NCBI RefSeq assembly: GCF_016722895.1
Contig: NZ_JAEQNA010000001.1
Span: 806,001 to 870,000, forward strand
Direction of reading: 5' to 3'
Length of the DNA stretch: 64,000 bases
Origin: Ramlibacter aurantiacus
Lineage (GTDB): Bacteria > Pseudomonadota > Gammaproteobacteria > Burkholderiales > Burkholderiaceae_C
Part shown: positions 33,054-44,688 of the stretch, in pieces
How the letters are laid out: each line of letters starts with the position of its first letter
Position numbering within the stretch: position 1 is the stretch's first letter
Position numbers and translations under genes: made by a program
The notes under the pieces: generated by a model
Seen by the model: only the letters and a program-made list of their open reading frames with translations
Database searches by the model: none
Told to the model about the DNA's origin: nothing

Positions 33054-34055
33054 ATGCTGACCCCCCGGCGCGTGTTGCGACTGTTCACGAAAGCGGCCAC
33101 CGAGTGGAGCAATGACTACGCGTTCAGCATGAGCGCGGCGATCTCCTACTACACCGTTTTTTCGCTGGCGCCGCTGCTGCTGATCGTGATCGCGGTGGCC
33201 GGCGCGCTGTTCGGGCGCGAGGCCGTGCAGGGCGAGATCGTGAGCCAGATCGACGACCTGGTGGGCCGGCAGGGCGCGGAGTTCGTGCAGGTGCTGCTGG
33301 CCCGCACCAACGAAAGCGGATCCAGCGGGCTAGCGGCCGCGATCGGCTTCGTCGTGCTGCTGGTGGGCGCGACCACCGTGTTCGCGGAACTGCAAAGCTC
33401 GCTGGACCGCATCTGGAAGGTGCCCGAGCGCGAGAAGCCGGCGGGCATCTGGGGCATCGTGCGCGCGCGGCTGCTGTCCTTCGGGCTGATCGTCGGCGTG
33501 GCCTTCCTGATGATGGTCTCGCTGGTCGTGAGCGCCGGGGTGGCCGCCCTCAACAGCTGGGCCGGCGGCCTGTTGCCGGGCTGGGAGAAGCTGCTGTGGA
33601 CCATCAACGCACTGGTGTCGCTGGGCATCTTCACCGTGCTGTTCGCGATGATCTTCAAGGTCTTGCCCAGCACGCCCATTGCTTTGAAAGACGTGTGGGT
33701 CGGCAGCCTGGTGACCGCCGTCCTGTTCGAGCTGGGCAAGTTCGCGATCAGCCTGTACCTGGGCCGCAGCGGCGTGACCGAGACCTTCCAGGCCGCTGGC
33801 GCGTTGGTGGTGCTGCTGGCGTGGGTGTACTACGCCTCTCTCATCTTCCTGTTCGGAGCCGAGTTCACCAAGGCCTACGCCAATGACCATGGCTCGCGCT
33901 CGTCACCGCAGGAGAAAGCCGCGCGCCGACGGTCCGACCGTGAAGCCGTGGTGCAGGAAGTCAAGGCGCAGGAGCGGGAAGCGCAGGCGCGCGTGGCGAA
34001 CGCCGAGCCCGAGCAAGGGGGGCCGAACGAGGGATCGCCCGTTCGCTCACCCTGA
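33054..34055 (+). CDS. YihY/BrkB-family integral membrane protein
   Basis: The 333-aa product has about six membrane helices and the YihY pattern: AFSMSAAISYYTVFSLAPLL, later FAELQSSLDRIWKVP, and FQAAGALVVLLAWVYYASLI with FLFGAEFTKAYA. Once annotated as RNase BN, this family is now regarded as membrane proteins of uncertain role; BrkB of Bordetella affects serum resistance. The C-terminal ~55 residues are charged and low-complexity. The ATG at 33054 is preferred to a TTG at 33045. Confidence 0.88.
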   Translation: MLTPRRVLRLFTKAATEWSNDYAFSMSAAISYYTVFSLAPLLLIVIAVAGALFGREAVQGEIVSQIDDLVGRQGAEFVQVLLARTNESGSSGLAAAIGFVVLLVGATTVFAELQSSLDRIWKVPEREKPAGIWGIVRARLLSFGLIVGVAFLMMVSLVVSAGVAALNSWAGGLLPGWEKLLWTINALVSLGIFTVLFAMIFKVLPSTPIALKDVWVGSLVTAVLFELGKFAISLYLGRSGVTETFQAAGALVVLLAWVYYASLIFLFGAEFTKAYANDHGSRSSPQEKAARRRSDREAVVQEVKAQEREAQARVANAEPEQGGPNEGSPVRSP

Positions 34056-34061
34056 GTGCCG

Positions 34062-36428
<2,367 letters not shown>

Positions 36429-36447
36429 GTTCGGAAGCTGCGGTGCT

Positions 36448-37311
36448 CTAGTCGGGAGTCGTGTCGGAAGGATTCGGCAGGGCCGCGTGCAGGCCGGCCG
36501 GCATGTTGCCGCGGCCGATGGCACCGCCGCGCAGCATGGGCGGCGGCGCCGGCATTTCCACGCGCACACGCTGCGGTGCGCGGGCCTGCATGCGCGGCGC
36601 GGGCGGCTTGAGGCCGTGGTAGATCTGCAGGACGTTGCGCACGTAGGCCTGCGTCTCACGGTAGTCGGGAATACGGTTGCCGGCGCGCTGCACGGCGCCC
36701 TCCCCGGCGTTGTAGGCCGCCAGGGCGAGGTCCAGCCGGCCGGGGAAGAGGTCGATCAGGTGGCGCAGGTAACGCGCGCCGATGCGCAGGTTGGTGCGGG
36801 CTTCGGTCAGCAGCTCGGGCACCGGCCGCCGCGCATCGCCCTTCAGGCCCCAGCGTTCGGCGGTGGCGGGCATGACCTGCATCAGGCCGACCGCGCCCTT
36901 GGGCGAGATGGCGCGCGGATCGAACCCGGACTCGGTGACGATCAGCGCCTTGAGCAGTTCGTAGTCGATGCGGTGCTGCTGGGCGGTCTCCCGCAACAGC
37001 GGGCGCACGCCGAGGTAGGCGGGCGAGGTGTCGAAGAAGGCCTGCAGCCTGCGCGGAAGCGGATCGGGAGCGGCCCCGTCTTCGTCGTCGGATCCCGCCG
37101 GTTCGGCTGGCGTGAGTTCACGCGTGTCGAAGCTGCGGTCGCCGCGGAAGAACAGCTGATAGCGGGCGTCGATTTTCTCCGGCGCCAGGTGCGCGACGCC
37201 GCGGTCGTCGATGTAGCCCCATAGGTCGGCGTGGGCCGGTAGCGAAGCCGCGAGTGCGAACAGCGCCACCACGGCGAGCCCCCACCAGGACGAGGCGGGC
37301 CCTTTCCCCAA
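36448..37311 (-). CDS. Lytic transglycosylase (SLT domain), secreted
   Basis: The mature domain cuts peptidoglycan. The catalytic Glu is in [14 protein letters not shown], followed by [29 protein letters not shown] and [13 protein letters not shown], all standard for family 1 (Slt-type) enzymes. A signal peptide ([21 protein letters not shown]) precedes it, then a DUF4124-like stretch ([14 protein letters not shown]). The start is not certain: a TTG at 37311 puts a normal signal peptide at the N-terminus (287 aa). The frame stays open to 37899, but that part is repeat DNA and not protein-like. The gene lies between parC and parE. Confidence 0.85.
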   Translation of the reverse strand: MGKGPASSWWGLAVVALFALAASLPAHADLWGYIDDRGVAHLAPEKIDARYQLFFRGDRSFDTRELTPAEPAGSDDEDGAAPDPLPRRLQAFFDTSPAYLGVRPLLRETAQQHRIDYELLKALIVTESGFDPRAISPKGAVGLMQVMPATAERWGLKGDARRPVPELLTEARTNLRIGARYLRHLIDLFPGRLDLALAAYNAGEGAVQRAGNRIPDYRETQAYVRNVLQIYHGLKPPAPRMQARAPQRVRVEMPAPPPMLRGGAIGRGNMPAGLHAALPNPSDTTPD

Positions 37312-37514
37312 GGCCGAGCGCAGCGATGGCCCGTGAAGAAAATCCCCTGTGGCTGCGCCGAGGAGCGCAGGGCGGTGGGGGAAAAGAAGCGCAGATCTCT
37401 GAGCCCCGCAGGGGCGAGTTTCTGCGCTTCCCCCGCCGCCCGAGCACCGCAGGTTGCCCTCGGCGCCCGCAGGGCGGCGAGGGACGCAGACAGTGGGGTC
37501 GCTTTTCTTTGGTT

Positions 37515-37540
37515 CCTTTCTTTGGCGGGACAAAGAAAGG
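37515..37540. repeat. Perfect 10-bp inverted repeat in a repeat-rich spacer
   Basis: CCTTTCTTTG and CAAAGAAAGG flank a 6-base loop. Similar 'TTTCTTTGG...CCAAAGAAA' hairpins recur between genes in Comamonadaceae and relatives. The spacer from 37312 to 37895 contains no gene I can support. Its left half (37320-37600) is made of this hairpin and GC-rich segments. Confidence 0.75.
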
Positions 37541-37630
37541 GACTCGCCCGCCGGGGCGAAATCCCGGCAAGCCACGACCGCTACAAGAGCTGATGCGAAG
37601 ACATCTCCTCCGGCAGGACCGCTTCCAGCG

Positions 37631-37854
37631 CCCTTCGACAGGCTCAGGGCGAACGGCTTCAGGCTCAGGGCGAACGGCTTCTGGCTCAGGGCGAGCGGCT
37701 TCTGGCTCAGGGTGAACGGCTTCTGGCTCAGGGTGAACGGCTTCTGGCTCAGGGTGAACGGCTTCTGGCTCAGGGTGAACGGCTTCAAACCCTTCGACAA
37801 GCTCAGGGCGAACGGATGGAGGCGGGGGCCCTTCGACAGGCTCAGGGCGAACGG
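37631..37854. repeat. 'FALSLSKG' intergenic repeats with an internal 21-bp tandem array
   Basis: Three full elements of about 26 bases (CCCTTCGACAGGCTCAGGGC followed by GAACGG) stand at 37631-37656, 37790-37815 and 37829-37854. Between the first two are six head-to-tail 21-bp units (37657-37782), each a shortened version (cttctggctcagggtgaacgg), several of them identical. Such elements are widespread between genes in betaproteobacteria and xanthomonads. When translated they give spurious FALSLSKG peptides. This is repeat DNA and not part of the transglycosylase. Confidence 0.92.
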
Positions 37855-37895
37855 TGTCAACCGCGGCCGGTCCGAGCTTGTGAAAGCCTCTTGGT

Positions 37896-39863
37896 TCATA
37901 CGTCGATGTCCACCTCGTCGCCGTGCAGCTCCATCAGCTCACGACGCGCCGCGGCCTCACCCTTCCCCATCAGCTTGGTGATCAGGCTGACCGTGCCCGC
38001 GAAATCGAACTTCCCCAGCTTCACCGGCAGCAGCCGGCGCGTATCCGGATTCAGCGTGGTCTCCCACAGCTGCTCGGCGCTCATCTCGCCCAGGCCCTTG
38101 AAGCGGCTGATGGTCCAGCTGCCCTCGCGCACGCCTTCCTTGCGCAACTTGTCGAGGATGGCGGTGAGTTCGCCCTCGTCGAGCGCGTAGCTCTTGGAAG
38201 CCGGCTTCTTGCCCCGTGCCGGCGCATCCACGCGGAACAGCGGCGGCCGGGCCACGTAGACGTTGCCGGTCTCGATCAGCTTGGGGAAGTGGCGGAAAAA
38301 AAGCGTGAGCAGCAAGACCTGGATGTGCGAGCCGTCGACGTCGGCGTCGGACAGGATGCAGACCTTGCCGTAGCGCAGGCCGCTCAGGTCAGGGGTGTCG
38401 TTGGGGCCGTGCGGATCGACCCCGATGGCCACCGCGATGTCGTGGATCTCGGTGTTGGCGAACAGCCGGTCACGCTCGACCTCCCAGGTGTTGAGCACCT
38501 TGCCGCGCAGCGGCAGCACCGCCTGGCATTCCTTGTCGCGGCCCATCTTGGCGCTGCCGCCGGCCGAATCGCCCTCGACCAGGAAGACTTCGTTGTGCGT
38601 GATGTCGCGGCTCTCGCAGTCGGTGAGCTTGCCCGGCAGCACGGCCACGCCCGAGCCCTTGCGCTTTTCCACCTTCTGGCTGGCCCGCTGCCGCGTCTGC
38701 GCGGCCTTGATGGCCAGCTCGGCGAGCTTCTTGCCGTAGTCGACGTGCTGATTCAGCCAAAGTTCGAGCGCCGGACGCACGAAGCTGGAGACCAGCCGGA
38801 CCGCGTCGCGCGAGTTGAGGCGCTCCTTGATCTGCCCCTGGAACTGTGGATCGAGCACCTTGGCCGACAGCACGTAGGAGGCGCGGGCGAACACGTCCTC
38901 GGGCAGCAGCTTCACACCCTTGGGCAGCAGCGAATGCAGCTCGATGAAGCTCTTCACGGCGTTGAACAAGCCATCGCGCAGGCCGCTGTCGTGCGTGCCC
39001 CCGGCGCTGGTGGGGATCAGGTTGACGTAGCTCTCGCGCACCGGCTGGCCCTCTTCGGTGAAGGCCACGCACCACTGGGCGCCCTCCCCTTCGGCGAAGG
39101 TCTCGTTGCTGTCCGCGTACCCTTCGCCGTCGAACAGCGGGATGACCGGGTCGCCGCCGAGCGTCTGCATCAGGTAGTCGCGCAGGCCGCCCTTGTACTG
39201 CCAGCTCTGGGTCTCGCGGGTCTTTTCGTTGACCAGGTAGACCGCCACGCCGGGCATGAGCACCGCCTTGCTGCGCAGCAGGTGCGACAACTCGGCCAAG
39301 GGCAGCTGGGACGATTCGAAATACTTGGCGTCGGGCCAGACGCGCACCGCGGTGCCTTGGCGGCGGTCGCCCTCCTGGGCCTTGCGCAGCTGCAGCGGCT
39401 CGGTGACGTCGCCGTCCTGGAACACCAGCCGCGCGACCTGCCCTTCCCGGTGCGAGACCACCTCGAGGCGGCGCGCCAGCGCGTTGGTGACCGAGACGCC
39501 CACGCCGTGCAGGCCGCCCGAGAAGCTGTAGGCCCCGCCCTTGCCCTTGTCGAACTTGCCGCCCGCGTGCAGGCGGGTGAAGACCAGCTCGATGACCGGC
39601 GCCTTTTCTTCGGGGTGCAGGCCGAAGGGAATGCCGCGCCCATCGTCCTCGACGCTGACCGAGCCGTCGGCATGCAGCGTGACCCGGATGCGCTTGCCAT
39701 GCCCGGCCAGCGCCTCGTCCGCCGCGTTGTCCAGGACCTCCTGGATGATGTGCAGCGGGTTGTCGGTGCGGGTGTACATGCCGGGCCGCTGCTTCACGGG
39801 CTCGAGGCCCTTGAGCACACGGATCGACTCTTCGGAATAGGCGGGGGTCGGTTTGCTGGCCAT
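37896..39863 (-). CDS. parE: DNA topoisomerase IV subunit B (ParE)
   Basis: ParE is the ATPase partner of ParC. The 655-aa product has the GHKL ATPase motifs (VLDNAADEALAGHG, EDDGRGIPFG, SGGLHGVGVSVTNALA) and the TOPRIM domain (VEGDSAGGSAKMGRDKECQA, SDADVDGSHIQVLLLT), followed by FKGLGEMSAEQLWETT. MASKPTPAYSEESIRVLKGL is taken as the start (ATG at 39863). It lies upstream of the transglycosylase and parC on the same strand, separated by the repeat-rich spacer. Confidence 0.95.
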   Translation of the reverse strand: MASKPTPAYSEESIRVLKGLEPVKQRPGMYTRTDNPLHIIQEVLDNAADEALAGHGKRIRVTLHADGSVSVEDDGRGIPFGLHPEEKAPVIELVFTRLHAGGKFDKGKGGAYSFSGGLHGVGVSVTNALARRLEVVSHREGQVARLVFQDGDVTEPLQLRKAQEGDRRQGTAVRVWPDAKYFESSQLPLAELSHLLRSKAVLMPGVAVYLVNEKTRETQSWQYKGGLRDYLMQTLGGDPVIPLFDGEGYADSNETFAEGEGAQWCVAFTEEGQPVRESYVNLIPTSAGGTHDSGLRDGLFNAVKSFIELHSLLPKGVKLLPEDVFARASYVLSAKVLDPQFQGQIKERLNSRDAVRLVSSFVRPALELWLNQHVDYGKKLAELAIKAAQTRQRASQKVEKRKGSGVAVLPGKLTDCESRDITHNEVFLVEGDSAGGSAKMGRDKECQAVLPLRGKVLNTWEVERDRLFANTEIHDIAVAIGVDPHGPNDTPDLSGLRYGKVCILSDADVDGSHIQVLLLTLFFRHFPKLIETGNVYVARPPLFRVDAPARGKKPASKSYALDEGELTAILDKLRKEGVREGSWTISRFKGLGEMSAEQLWETTLNPDTRRLLPVKLGKFDFAGTVSLITKLMGKGEAAARRELMELHGDEVDIDV

Positions 39864-39977
39864 GGGAGCGGCGATTGTAGACACAGGCCACCCAAGCACT
39901 GGATGCATCCACAGATGCCAGGCGGGGCGCAACGCCTCGGCGGACGCGGGACTTCGGCTTTCGCTACATTCAGCCGC

Positions 39978-41198
39978 ATGTCAGCACCTCCCGCCCGCCT
40001 GTCCACGGCGCAGGTCCTCATCTGCGCCGCCGCCATCGTGACCCTGTCCATGGGCATCCGCCACGGCTTCGGCCTGTGGCTGCTTCCGATCACGCAGGCC
40101 CAGGGCTGGACGCGGGAAACCTTCTCGTTCGCCATCGCCATCCAGAACCTGGTGTGGGGCATCTCGGGCATCTTCGCGGGCATCGTGGCCGACCGCTTCG
40201 GCGCGTTCCGCGTGATCCTCACCGGCTCGCTGTTCTATGCGACGGGACTCGCCGGCATGGCGCTGGCCACCACGCCACTGCAATTCACCATCGCCGCCGG
40301 GGTGCTGATCGGCATGGCGCAGGCCGGCACGACCTTCGCGGTGATCTACGGCGTGATCGGGCGGCAGGTCGAGGCGCACCGGCGCTCGTGGGCCATGGGG
40401 GTGGCGGCGGCCGCGGGGTCGTTCGGACAGTTCTTCATGGTGCCGGTCGAAGGCCTGCTGATCAGCACCACCGGCTGGCAGACCTCCCTGCTGCTGCTGG
40501 CCATGACGGTGCTGCTGGTGGCGCCCATGGCCTTCGGCCTGCGCGAACCCGGCTTTGCCGGCGGCCAGCGGCCGGTGCGCGAACAGACCGTGCGGCAGGC
40601 GGTGAAGGAGGCGTTCCGCTATCCCAGTTTCCAGTTGCTCACTGCCGGCTATTTCGTCTGCGGTTTCCAGGTGGTGTTCATCGGCGTGCATATGCCCAGC
40701 TACCTGAAGGACCACGGCCTGTCGCCGCAGGTGGCCAGCTACGCGCTGGCGCTGATCGGCCTGTTCAACGTGTTCGGCACCTACATCGCCGGCTCCCTGG
40801 GCCAGCGGCTGGCCAAGCGCAAGATCCTGGCCTTCATCTACTTCAGCCGGGCCATCGCCATCGCGTTGTTCCTGCTCGCGCCGCTCACGCCGGCGTCTGT
40901 CTACGTGTTCTCGGCCGTCATGGGCCTGCTGTGGCTGTCCACGGTGCCGGTGACCAGCGCCGCGGTGGCCCAGATCTTCGGCGTGGCACACCTGTCCATG
41001 CTCAGCGGTTTCGTCTTCTTCAGCCACCAGGTCGGCTCCTTCCTGGGCGTGTGGATGGGTGGCTTCCTGTACGACCGCACCGGCAGCTACGACGTCGTCT
41101 GGTATCTCTCCATCGCGTTGGGGGTGTTCGCCGCGCTGGTGAACCTGCCGGTTCGCGAGGCGCCGATCCAGCGCCGGCCGGTGGCGCAAGGGGCCTGA
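39978..41198 (+). CDS. MFS transporter (OxlT/YbfB-like)
   Basis: The 406-aa product has 12 predicted helices and the MFS signature GIVADRFGAFRVIL between helices 2 and 3. It opens with VLICAAAIVTLSMGIRHGFG, followed by LWLLPITQAQGWTRETFSFA, like oxalate/formate-type and related monocarboxylate carriers. The substrate cannot be told from sequence. The ATG at 39978 begins just before the first helix. The 43-aa peptide and a methyltransferase follow with tight spacing, so the three probably form one operon. Confidence 0.88.
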   Translation: MSAPPARLSTAQVLICAAAIVTLSMGIRHGFGLWLLPITQAQGWTRETFSFAIAIQNLVWGISGIFAGIVADRFGAFRVILTGSLFYATGLAGMALATTPLQFTIAAGVLIGMAQAGTTFAVIYGVIGRQVEAHRRSWAMGVAAAAGSFGQFFMVPVEGLLISTTGWQTSLLLLAMTVLLVAPMAFGLREPGFAGGQRPVREQTVRQAVKEAFRYPSFQLLTAGYFVCGFQVVFIGVHMPSYLKDHGLSPQVASYALALIGLFNVFGTYIAGSLGQRLAKRKILAFIYFSRAIAIALFLLAPLTPASVYVFSAVMGLLWLSTVPVTSAAVAQIFGVAHLSMLSGFVFFSHQVGSFLGVWMGGFLYDRTGSYDVVWYLSIALGVFAALVNLPVREAPIQRRPVAQGA

Positions 41199-41200
41199 GC

Positions 41201-41332
41201 ATGCAGGCCTGGGTTCGACGCGGGATGGCCTATGGCGCGGCTTTGGCCGTGCTGCTGCTGGTGTTCGCGCTGTACGACCGGCCCGAGGTGCTGGTGACGC
41301 TCTCCGAACAGATCTGGGCCTGCTTCAACTGA
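41201..41332 (+). CDS. 43-aa single-helix membrane peptide
   Basis: This is a short open frame between the transporter and methyltransferase genes: MQAWVRRGMAYGAALAVLLL, then VFALYDRPEVLVTLSEQIWA, ending CFN. It has one clear membrane helix (about residues 9-25) after a basic start, with Arg residues on the cytoplasmic side. AAGGGG lies about seven bases upstream, and the stop overlaps the next start (TGATG). Third codon positions are G/C-rich, as in real genes here. No family is known to me. Tight packing supports that it is translated. Confidence 0.65.
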   Translation: MQAWVRRGMAYGAALAVLLLVFALYDRPEVLVTLSEQIWACFN

Positions 41333-41868
41333 TGCACGGCAGCGAGCCCGTTTCCGACTGGGTCCGGCGCTGGGCCCCTCTCGTCCCGGCTGGCGGCACC
41401 GTCCTCGACGTCGCCTGCGGCAGCGGGCGCCATCTGCGATGGTTCGCCGGCCGGGGCCATGCGGTCTGCGGCGTCGACCGCAACGCCGAGGCCATCGCCG
41501 CCTTGCAACCGCTGGGCGAGGCGGTGTGCGCCGACATCGAGAACGGGCCCTGGCCTTTCCCCGGCCGCCGTTTCGACGCCGTGGTGGTCACCAACTACCT
41601 GTGGCGCCCGCTGCTGCCGGTGCTGGCCGAGAGCGTCGCCCCCGGCGGGGTGCTGCTGTACGAGACCTTCGCGCAGGGCAACGAGACGGTGGGCCGACCG
41701 TCGCGGCCCGATTTCCTGCTGCGACCCGGCGAACTGCTGCGCGCCTTCGCCTGCCTTCGCGTGGTGGCCTACGAGGATGGCTTCCTGGAGGCGCCGGCCC
41801 GCTTCGTCCAGCGCCTGGCCGCCGTGCACGCACCGGCTGAGCACGAGCCCGGGCGCTACAGGCTCTAG
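41332..41868 (+). CDS. Class I SAM-dependent methyltransferase
   Basis: This is a 178-aa methyltransferase of the Methyltransf_11/25 type. Motif I is TVLDVACGSGRHLRWF, followed by the acidic VCGVDRNAEAI, motif IV FDAVVVTNYLWRPLL, and the post-IV LYETFAQGNETVGRP. The short length and the LYETFAQGN segment resemble TehB-like small methyltransferases. The substrate is unknown. Its start overlaps the stop of the 43-aa gene by one base. Confidence 0.85.
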   Translation: MHGSEPVSDWVRRWAPLVPAGGTVLDVACGSGRHLRWFAGRGHAVCGVDRNAEAIAALQPLGEAVCADIENGPWPFPGRRFDAVVVTNYLWRPLLPVLAESVAPGGVLLYETFAQGNETVGRPSRPDFLLRPGELLRAFACLRVVAYEDGFLEAPARFVQRLAAVHAPAEHEPGRYRL

Positions 41869-41869
41869 T

Positions 41870-41875
41870 TAGAAT
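41870..41875 (+). promoter_or_regulatory. Candidate -10 box (TAGAAT) of dapA
   Basis: TAGAATCCC lies 26 bases before the dapA start in a 33-base intergenic gap. It is the same hexamer and C-rich context as at mfd. A -35 box would fall inside the methyltransferase gene and is not clear. Confidence 0.45.
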
Positions 41876-41901
41876 CCCACGTCCCTCCACATCCCCCCCT
41901 T

Positions 41902-42789
41902 ATGACACCGATTACCGGCAGCATCGTGGCGCTGGCCACCCCCCTGCATGACGACGGCAGCGTGGACTATGCGGGCCTGCGAAAACTGATCGATTGGCAT
42001 GTCGCCGAAGGCACCGACTGCATCGGCGTGGTGGGCACCACCGGCGAGTCACCGACGGTCTCGGTCGAAGAACACCGCGAGATCATCCGGGTGTCGGTGG
42101 AGCATGCCGCCGGCCGCGTGCCCATCATGGCCGGCTGCGGCGCCAACTCCACGGCTGAGGCGGTATCGCTGGCGCGCTATGCGCGCGAGGTTGGCGCCGA
42201 CTGCCAACTGCAGGTCGTGCCCTACTACAACCGGCCCACCCAGGAGGGGATGTACCTGCACTTCAAGGCCATCGCCGAAGCCACCGGCGACCTGCCCATC
42301 GTCCTGTACAACGTGCCCGGCCGCACGGTCGCCGACATGGCCCACGACACCGTGCTGCGCCTGACCCAGGTGCCCGGCATCGTCGGCATCAAGGAAGCCT
42401 CCGGCAACATCGAGCGTGCGCAGTGGCTGATCCGCGACGTGCCGCGCGGCTTCTCGGTGTATTCAGGGGACGACCCCACCGCCGTTGCCCTGATGCTGTG
42501 CGGCGGCCAGGGCAACGTGAGCGTCACGGCCAATGTGGCGCCGCGGCTGATGCACGAGTTGTGCGTGGCCGCCGTCGCCGGCGACCGAGAGCGCGCCATG
42601 GAGATCCAGCGCCAGCTGATGCCGGTGCACCGCGCCCTCTTCGTCGAAGCCAACCCGATCCCCGTCAAGTGGGCCATGGCCCGCATGGGCCTGTGCGCAG
42701 GCGCCTTGCGCCTGCCCCTCACGCCGCTCACGGCCCCCAACCAGCCCGTCGTGGAAGCGGCTTTGCGTGCCGCCGACCTGCTGCACTGA
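41902..42789 (+). CDS. dapA: 4-hydroxy-tetrahydrodipicolinate synthase DapA
   Basis: DapA condenses pyruvate with aspartate semialdehyde, the entry step of lysine and diaminopimelate synthesis. The 295-aa product shows [13 protein letters not shown], the Tyr in [21 protein letters not shown], and the Schiff-base Lys in [14 protein letters not shown]. Length and order are standard. bamC follows, an arrangement common in proteobacteria. Confidence 0.97.
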   Translation: MTPITGSIVALATPLHDDGSVDYAGLRKLIDWHVAEGTDCIGVVGTTGESPTVSVEEHREIIRVSVEHAAGRVPIMAGCGANSTAEAVSLARYAREVGADCQLQVVPYYNRPTQEGMYLHFKAIAEATGDLPIVLYNVPGRTVADMAHDTVLRLTQVPGIVGIKEASGNIERAQWLIRDVPRGFSVYSGDDPTAVALMLCGGQGNVSVTANVAPRLMHELCVAAVAGDRERAMEIQRQLMPVHRALFVEANPIPVKWAMARMGLCAGALRLPLTPLTAPNQPVVEAALRAADLLH

Positions 42790-42829
42790 CGCGTTGACCA
42801 GCGCCGACGAGACTCCCCTAGGAAGACCG

Positions 42830-43909
42830 ATGAAGCAATTTGCACGAGTGGCCCTGCTGCTCGCCGCCGCCCAGCTTGCCGCCTGCTCGGTGATGGAACC
42901 CAGCCGGATCGATTACCGCAGCGCCTCCAAGGCGCCTTCGCTGGAAGTACCGCCCGACCTGACCCAGCTGAACCGCGATGCGCGCTATGTCGCCCCCGGC
43001 GGCACGGTCACGGCCAGCAGCTACCAGCTTGGCCAGGCCACGCCCAACACCCCCACCGCCGCCACGGCCATCGGCGACGTGCGCATCGAGCGCGCCGGCG
43101 ACCAGCGCTGGCTGGTGGTCAACCGCCCGGCCGACCAGCTCTGGGGCCCGCTGCGTGAGTTTTGGCAGCAGCTCGGTTTCTCGCTCACGATGGAGCAGGC
43201 CAACCTCGGCATCATGGAAACCGACTGGGCGGAGAACCGCGCCAAGATCCCGCAGGGTTTCGTCCGTGGCCTGCTCGGGCGCGTGTTCGACAGCGCCTAC
43301 TCCACCGCCGAACGCGACCGCTTCCGCACCCGCCTCGAGCGGACCCCCAGCGGCGGCACCGAGATCTACATCTCGCACCGTGGCATGGCCGAGGTCTACA
43401 CCGACAAGGAAAGCGAACAGACCACCTGGCAGCCGCGCCCGGCCGATCCCGAGCTCGAGAACGAGATGCTGCGGCGCCTGATGGTCAAGCTCGGGGTGAC
43501 CGAGCAACAGGCCCAGGCCGCGATCGCCAGCGCGCCCGCCCAACCGGCCGCCCGCATCGAGCGGGCGAACGATGTGCCGGTCGTTCGCCTGGATGAAGGC
43601 TTCGAGCGGGCCTGGCGCCGGGTCGGGCTGACCCTCGACCGCACCGGCTTCACCGTCGAGGACCGTGATCGCAGCAAGGGCCTGTACTTCGTGCGCTACG
43701 TCGAACCCACTCCCGATCGCAAGGAACCCGGCTTCTTCGGCCGCCTGTTCAACCGGGGAGATCGCCGCGGCGATCCGCTGAAGTTCCAGATCGCGGTGCG
43801 CAGCGAAGGCCCCACCACCACGGTCTCCGTGCTCGATGCGAAAGGCGCGCCCGAGGCGTCCGCCAACGCCCAGCGCATCGTCCAGGTGATCGCCGACGAC
43901 CTGAAGTAG
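42830..43909 (+). CDS. bamC: Outer-membrane assembly lipoprotein BamC
   Basis: BamC is a lipoprotein of the BAM complex that inserts outer-membrane proteins. The 359-aa product has a lipoprotein signal (VALLLAAAQLAACS, Cys19), then SLEVPPDLTQL, the conserved unstructured segment that binds BamD, and two helix-grip domains: IERAGDQRWLVVNRPADQLW and VRLDEGFERAWRRVGLTLDR. The start is the ATG at 42830, downstream of AGGAAG. It is directly behind dapA. Confidence 0.93.
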   Translation: MKQFARVALLLAAAQLAACSVMEPSRIDYRSASKAPSLEVPPDLTQLNRDARYVAPGGTVTASSYQLGQATPNTPTAATAIGDVRIERAGDQRWLVVNRPADQLWGPLREFWQQLGFSLTMEQANLGIMETDWAENRAKIPQGFVRGLLGRVFDSAYSTAERDRFRTRLERTPSGGTEIYISHRGMAEVYTDKESEQTTWQPRPADPELENEMLRRLMVKLGVTEQQAQAAIASAPAQPAARIERANDVPVVRLDEGFERAWRRVGLTLDRTGFTVEDRDRSKGLYFVRYVEPTPDRKEPGFFGRLFNRGDRRGDPLKFQIAVRSEGPTTTVSVLDAKGAPEASANAQRIVQVIADDLK

Positions 43910-43911
43910 CC

Positions 43912-44688
43912 TTGTTGCGCTTCAAGAGCCTGGCCAGCGGCAGCAGCGGCAACGCGACCCTGGTGCAGGCGCGCAGCGGCGGCCGCGCCACCCACCTGCT
44001 GGTCGACTGCGGTCTGGGCATCCGCAACCTCACCAAGCGCCTGGGCGCCGCGGGGCTGCTGGCGGACCAGATCGACGCGATCTTCATCACGCACGAGCAC
44101 GGCGACCACGTGGGCTGCGCCCGCGCCGTGGCCTTGCGCGAGCGCATCCCGGTGTACATGAGCGCCGGCACCTATGCCGCCATCGAAGAACCCGACTTCG
44201 ACGGACTGCTGCGGCTGGTGCGAGACGGTGAACCGATCGAGCTGGGCGCCCTGCAGTTCACCCCCTTTGCCGTGCCGCACGACGCACGCGAGCCGCTGCA
44301 CCTGCGCTGCACCGACGGGGCCACGCGGCTGGGCGTGGTGACCGACCTCGGCTACGTCACGGCCGACGTGCTGCAGAACCTGGCCGGCTGCCGGTCCCTG
44401 GTGCTGGAGTGCAACCACGACGAGGACCTGCTCTCGTCGGGACCTTACCCGTGGTTCCTGAAGCGGCGCATCGGCGGCCACCGCGGCCACCTGGCCAACG
44501 GCGCCGCCGCCATGGCGGCGCGCTGGCTCGCGAGCACCGGACTGCAGCAGGTGGTGGCGGCGCACCTGAGCAAGCAGAACAACCGGCCCGAGCTGGCGCA
44601 GGCGGCCGTGGCGGATGCCATGGGCTGCGGGGCCAGCGACGTGCTGGTGGCCGACGAAGCCACCGGCACCGGGTGGCTCACCGCCTGA
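43912..44688 (+). CDS. Metallo-beta-lactamase-fold hydrolase (YycJ/WalJ-like)
   Basis: The 258-aa product starts (M)LRFKSLASGSSGNATLV, the typical start of YycJ/PhnP-related MBL proteins, and has the metal motif THEHGDHVGCA, with later VPHDAREPL, GVVTDLGYVT and LECNHDEDLL. The likely activity is phosphodiesterase or nuclease, by family. The start is TTG at 43912, two bases after bamC, so it may be co-transcribed with it. Its 3' end overlaps the end of the frameshifted gene on the opposite strand by 11 bases. Confidence 0.88.
   Translation: MLRFKSLASGSSGNATLVQARSGGRATHLLVDCGLGIRNLTKRLGAAGLLADQIDAIFITHEHGDHVGCARAVALRERIPVYMSAGTYAAIEEPDFDGLLRLVRDGEPIELGALQFTPFAVPHDAREPLHLRCTDGATRLGVVTDLGYVTADVLQNLAGCRSLVLECNHDEDLLSSGPYPWFLKRRIGGHRGHLANGAAAMAARWLASTGLQQVVAAHLSKQNNRPELAQAAVADAMGCGASDVLVADEATGTGWLTA

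Noticed and set aside
37657..37782. CRISPR array
   Set aside because: The 21-bp units are head-to-tail with no spacers, and no cas genes are near.
37312..37899. N-terminal extension of the lytic transglycosylase up to 37899
   Set aside because: The extra ~196 residues consist of translated intergenic repeats (PFALSLSKG, KPFTLSQ) and would place the signal peptide in the middle of the protein.
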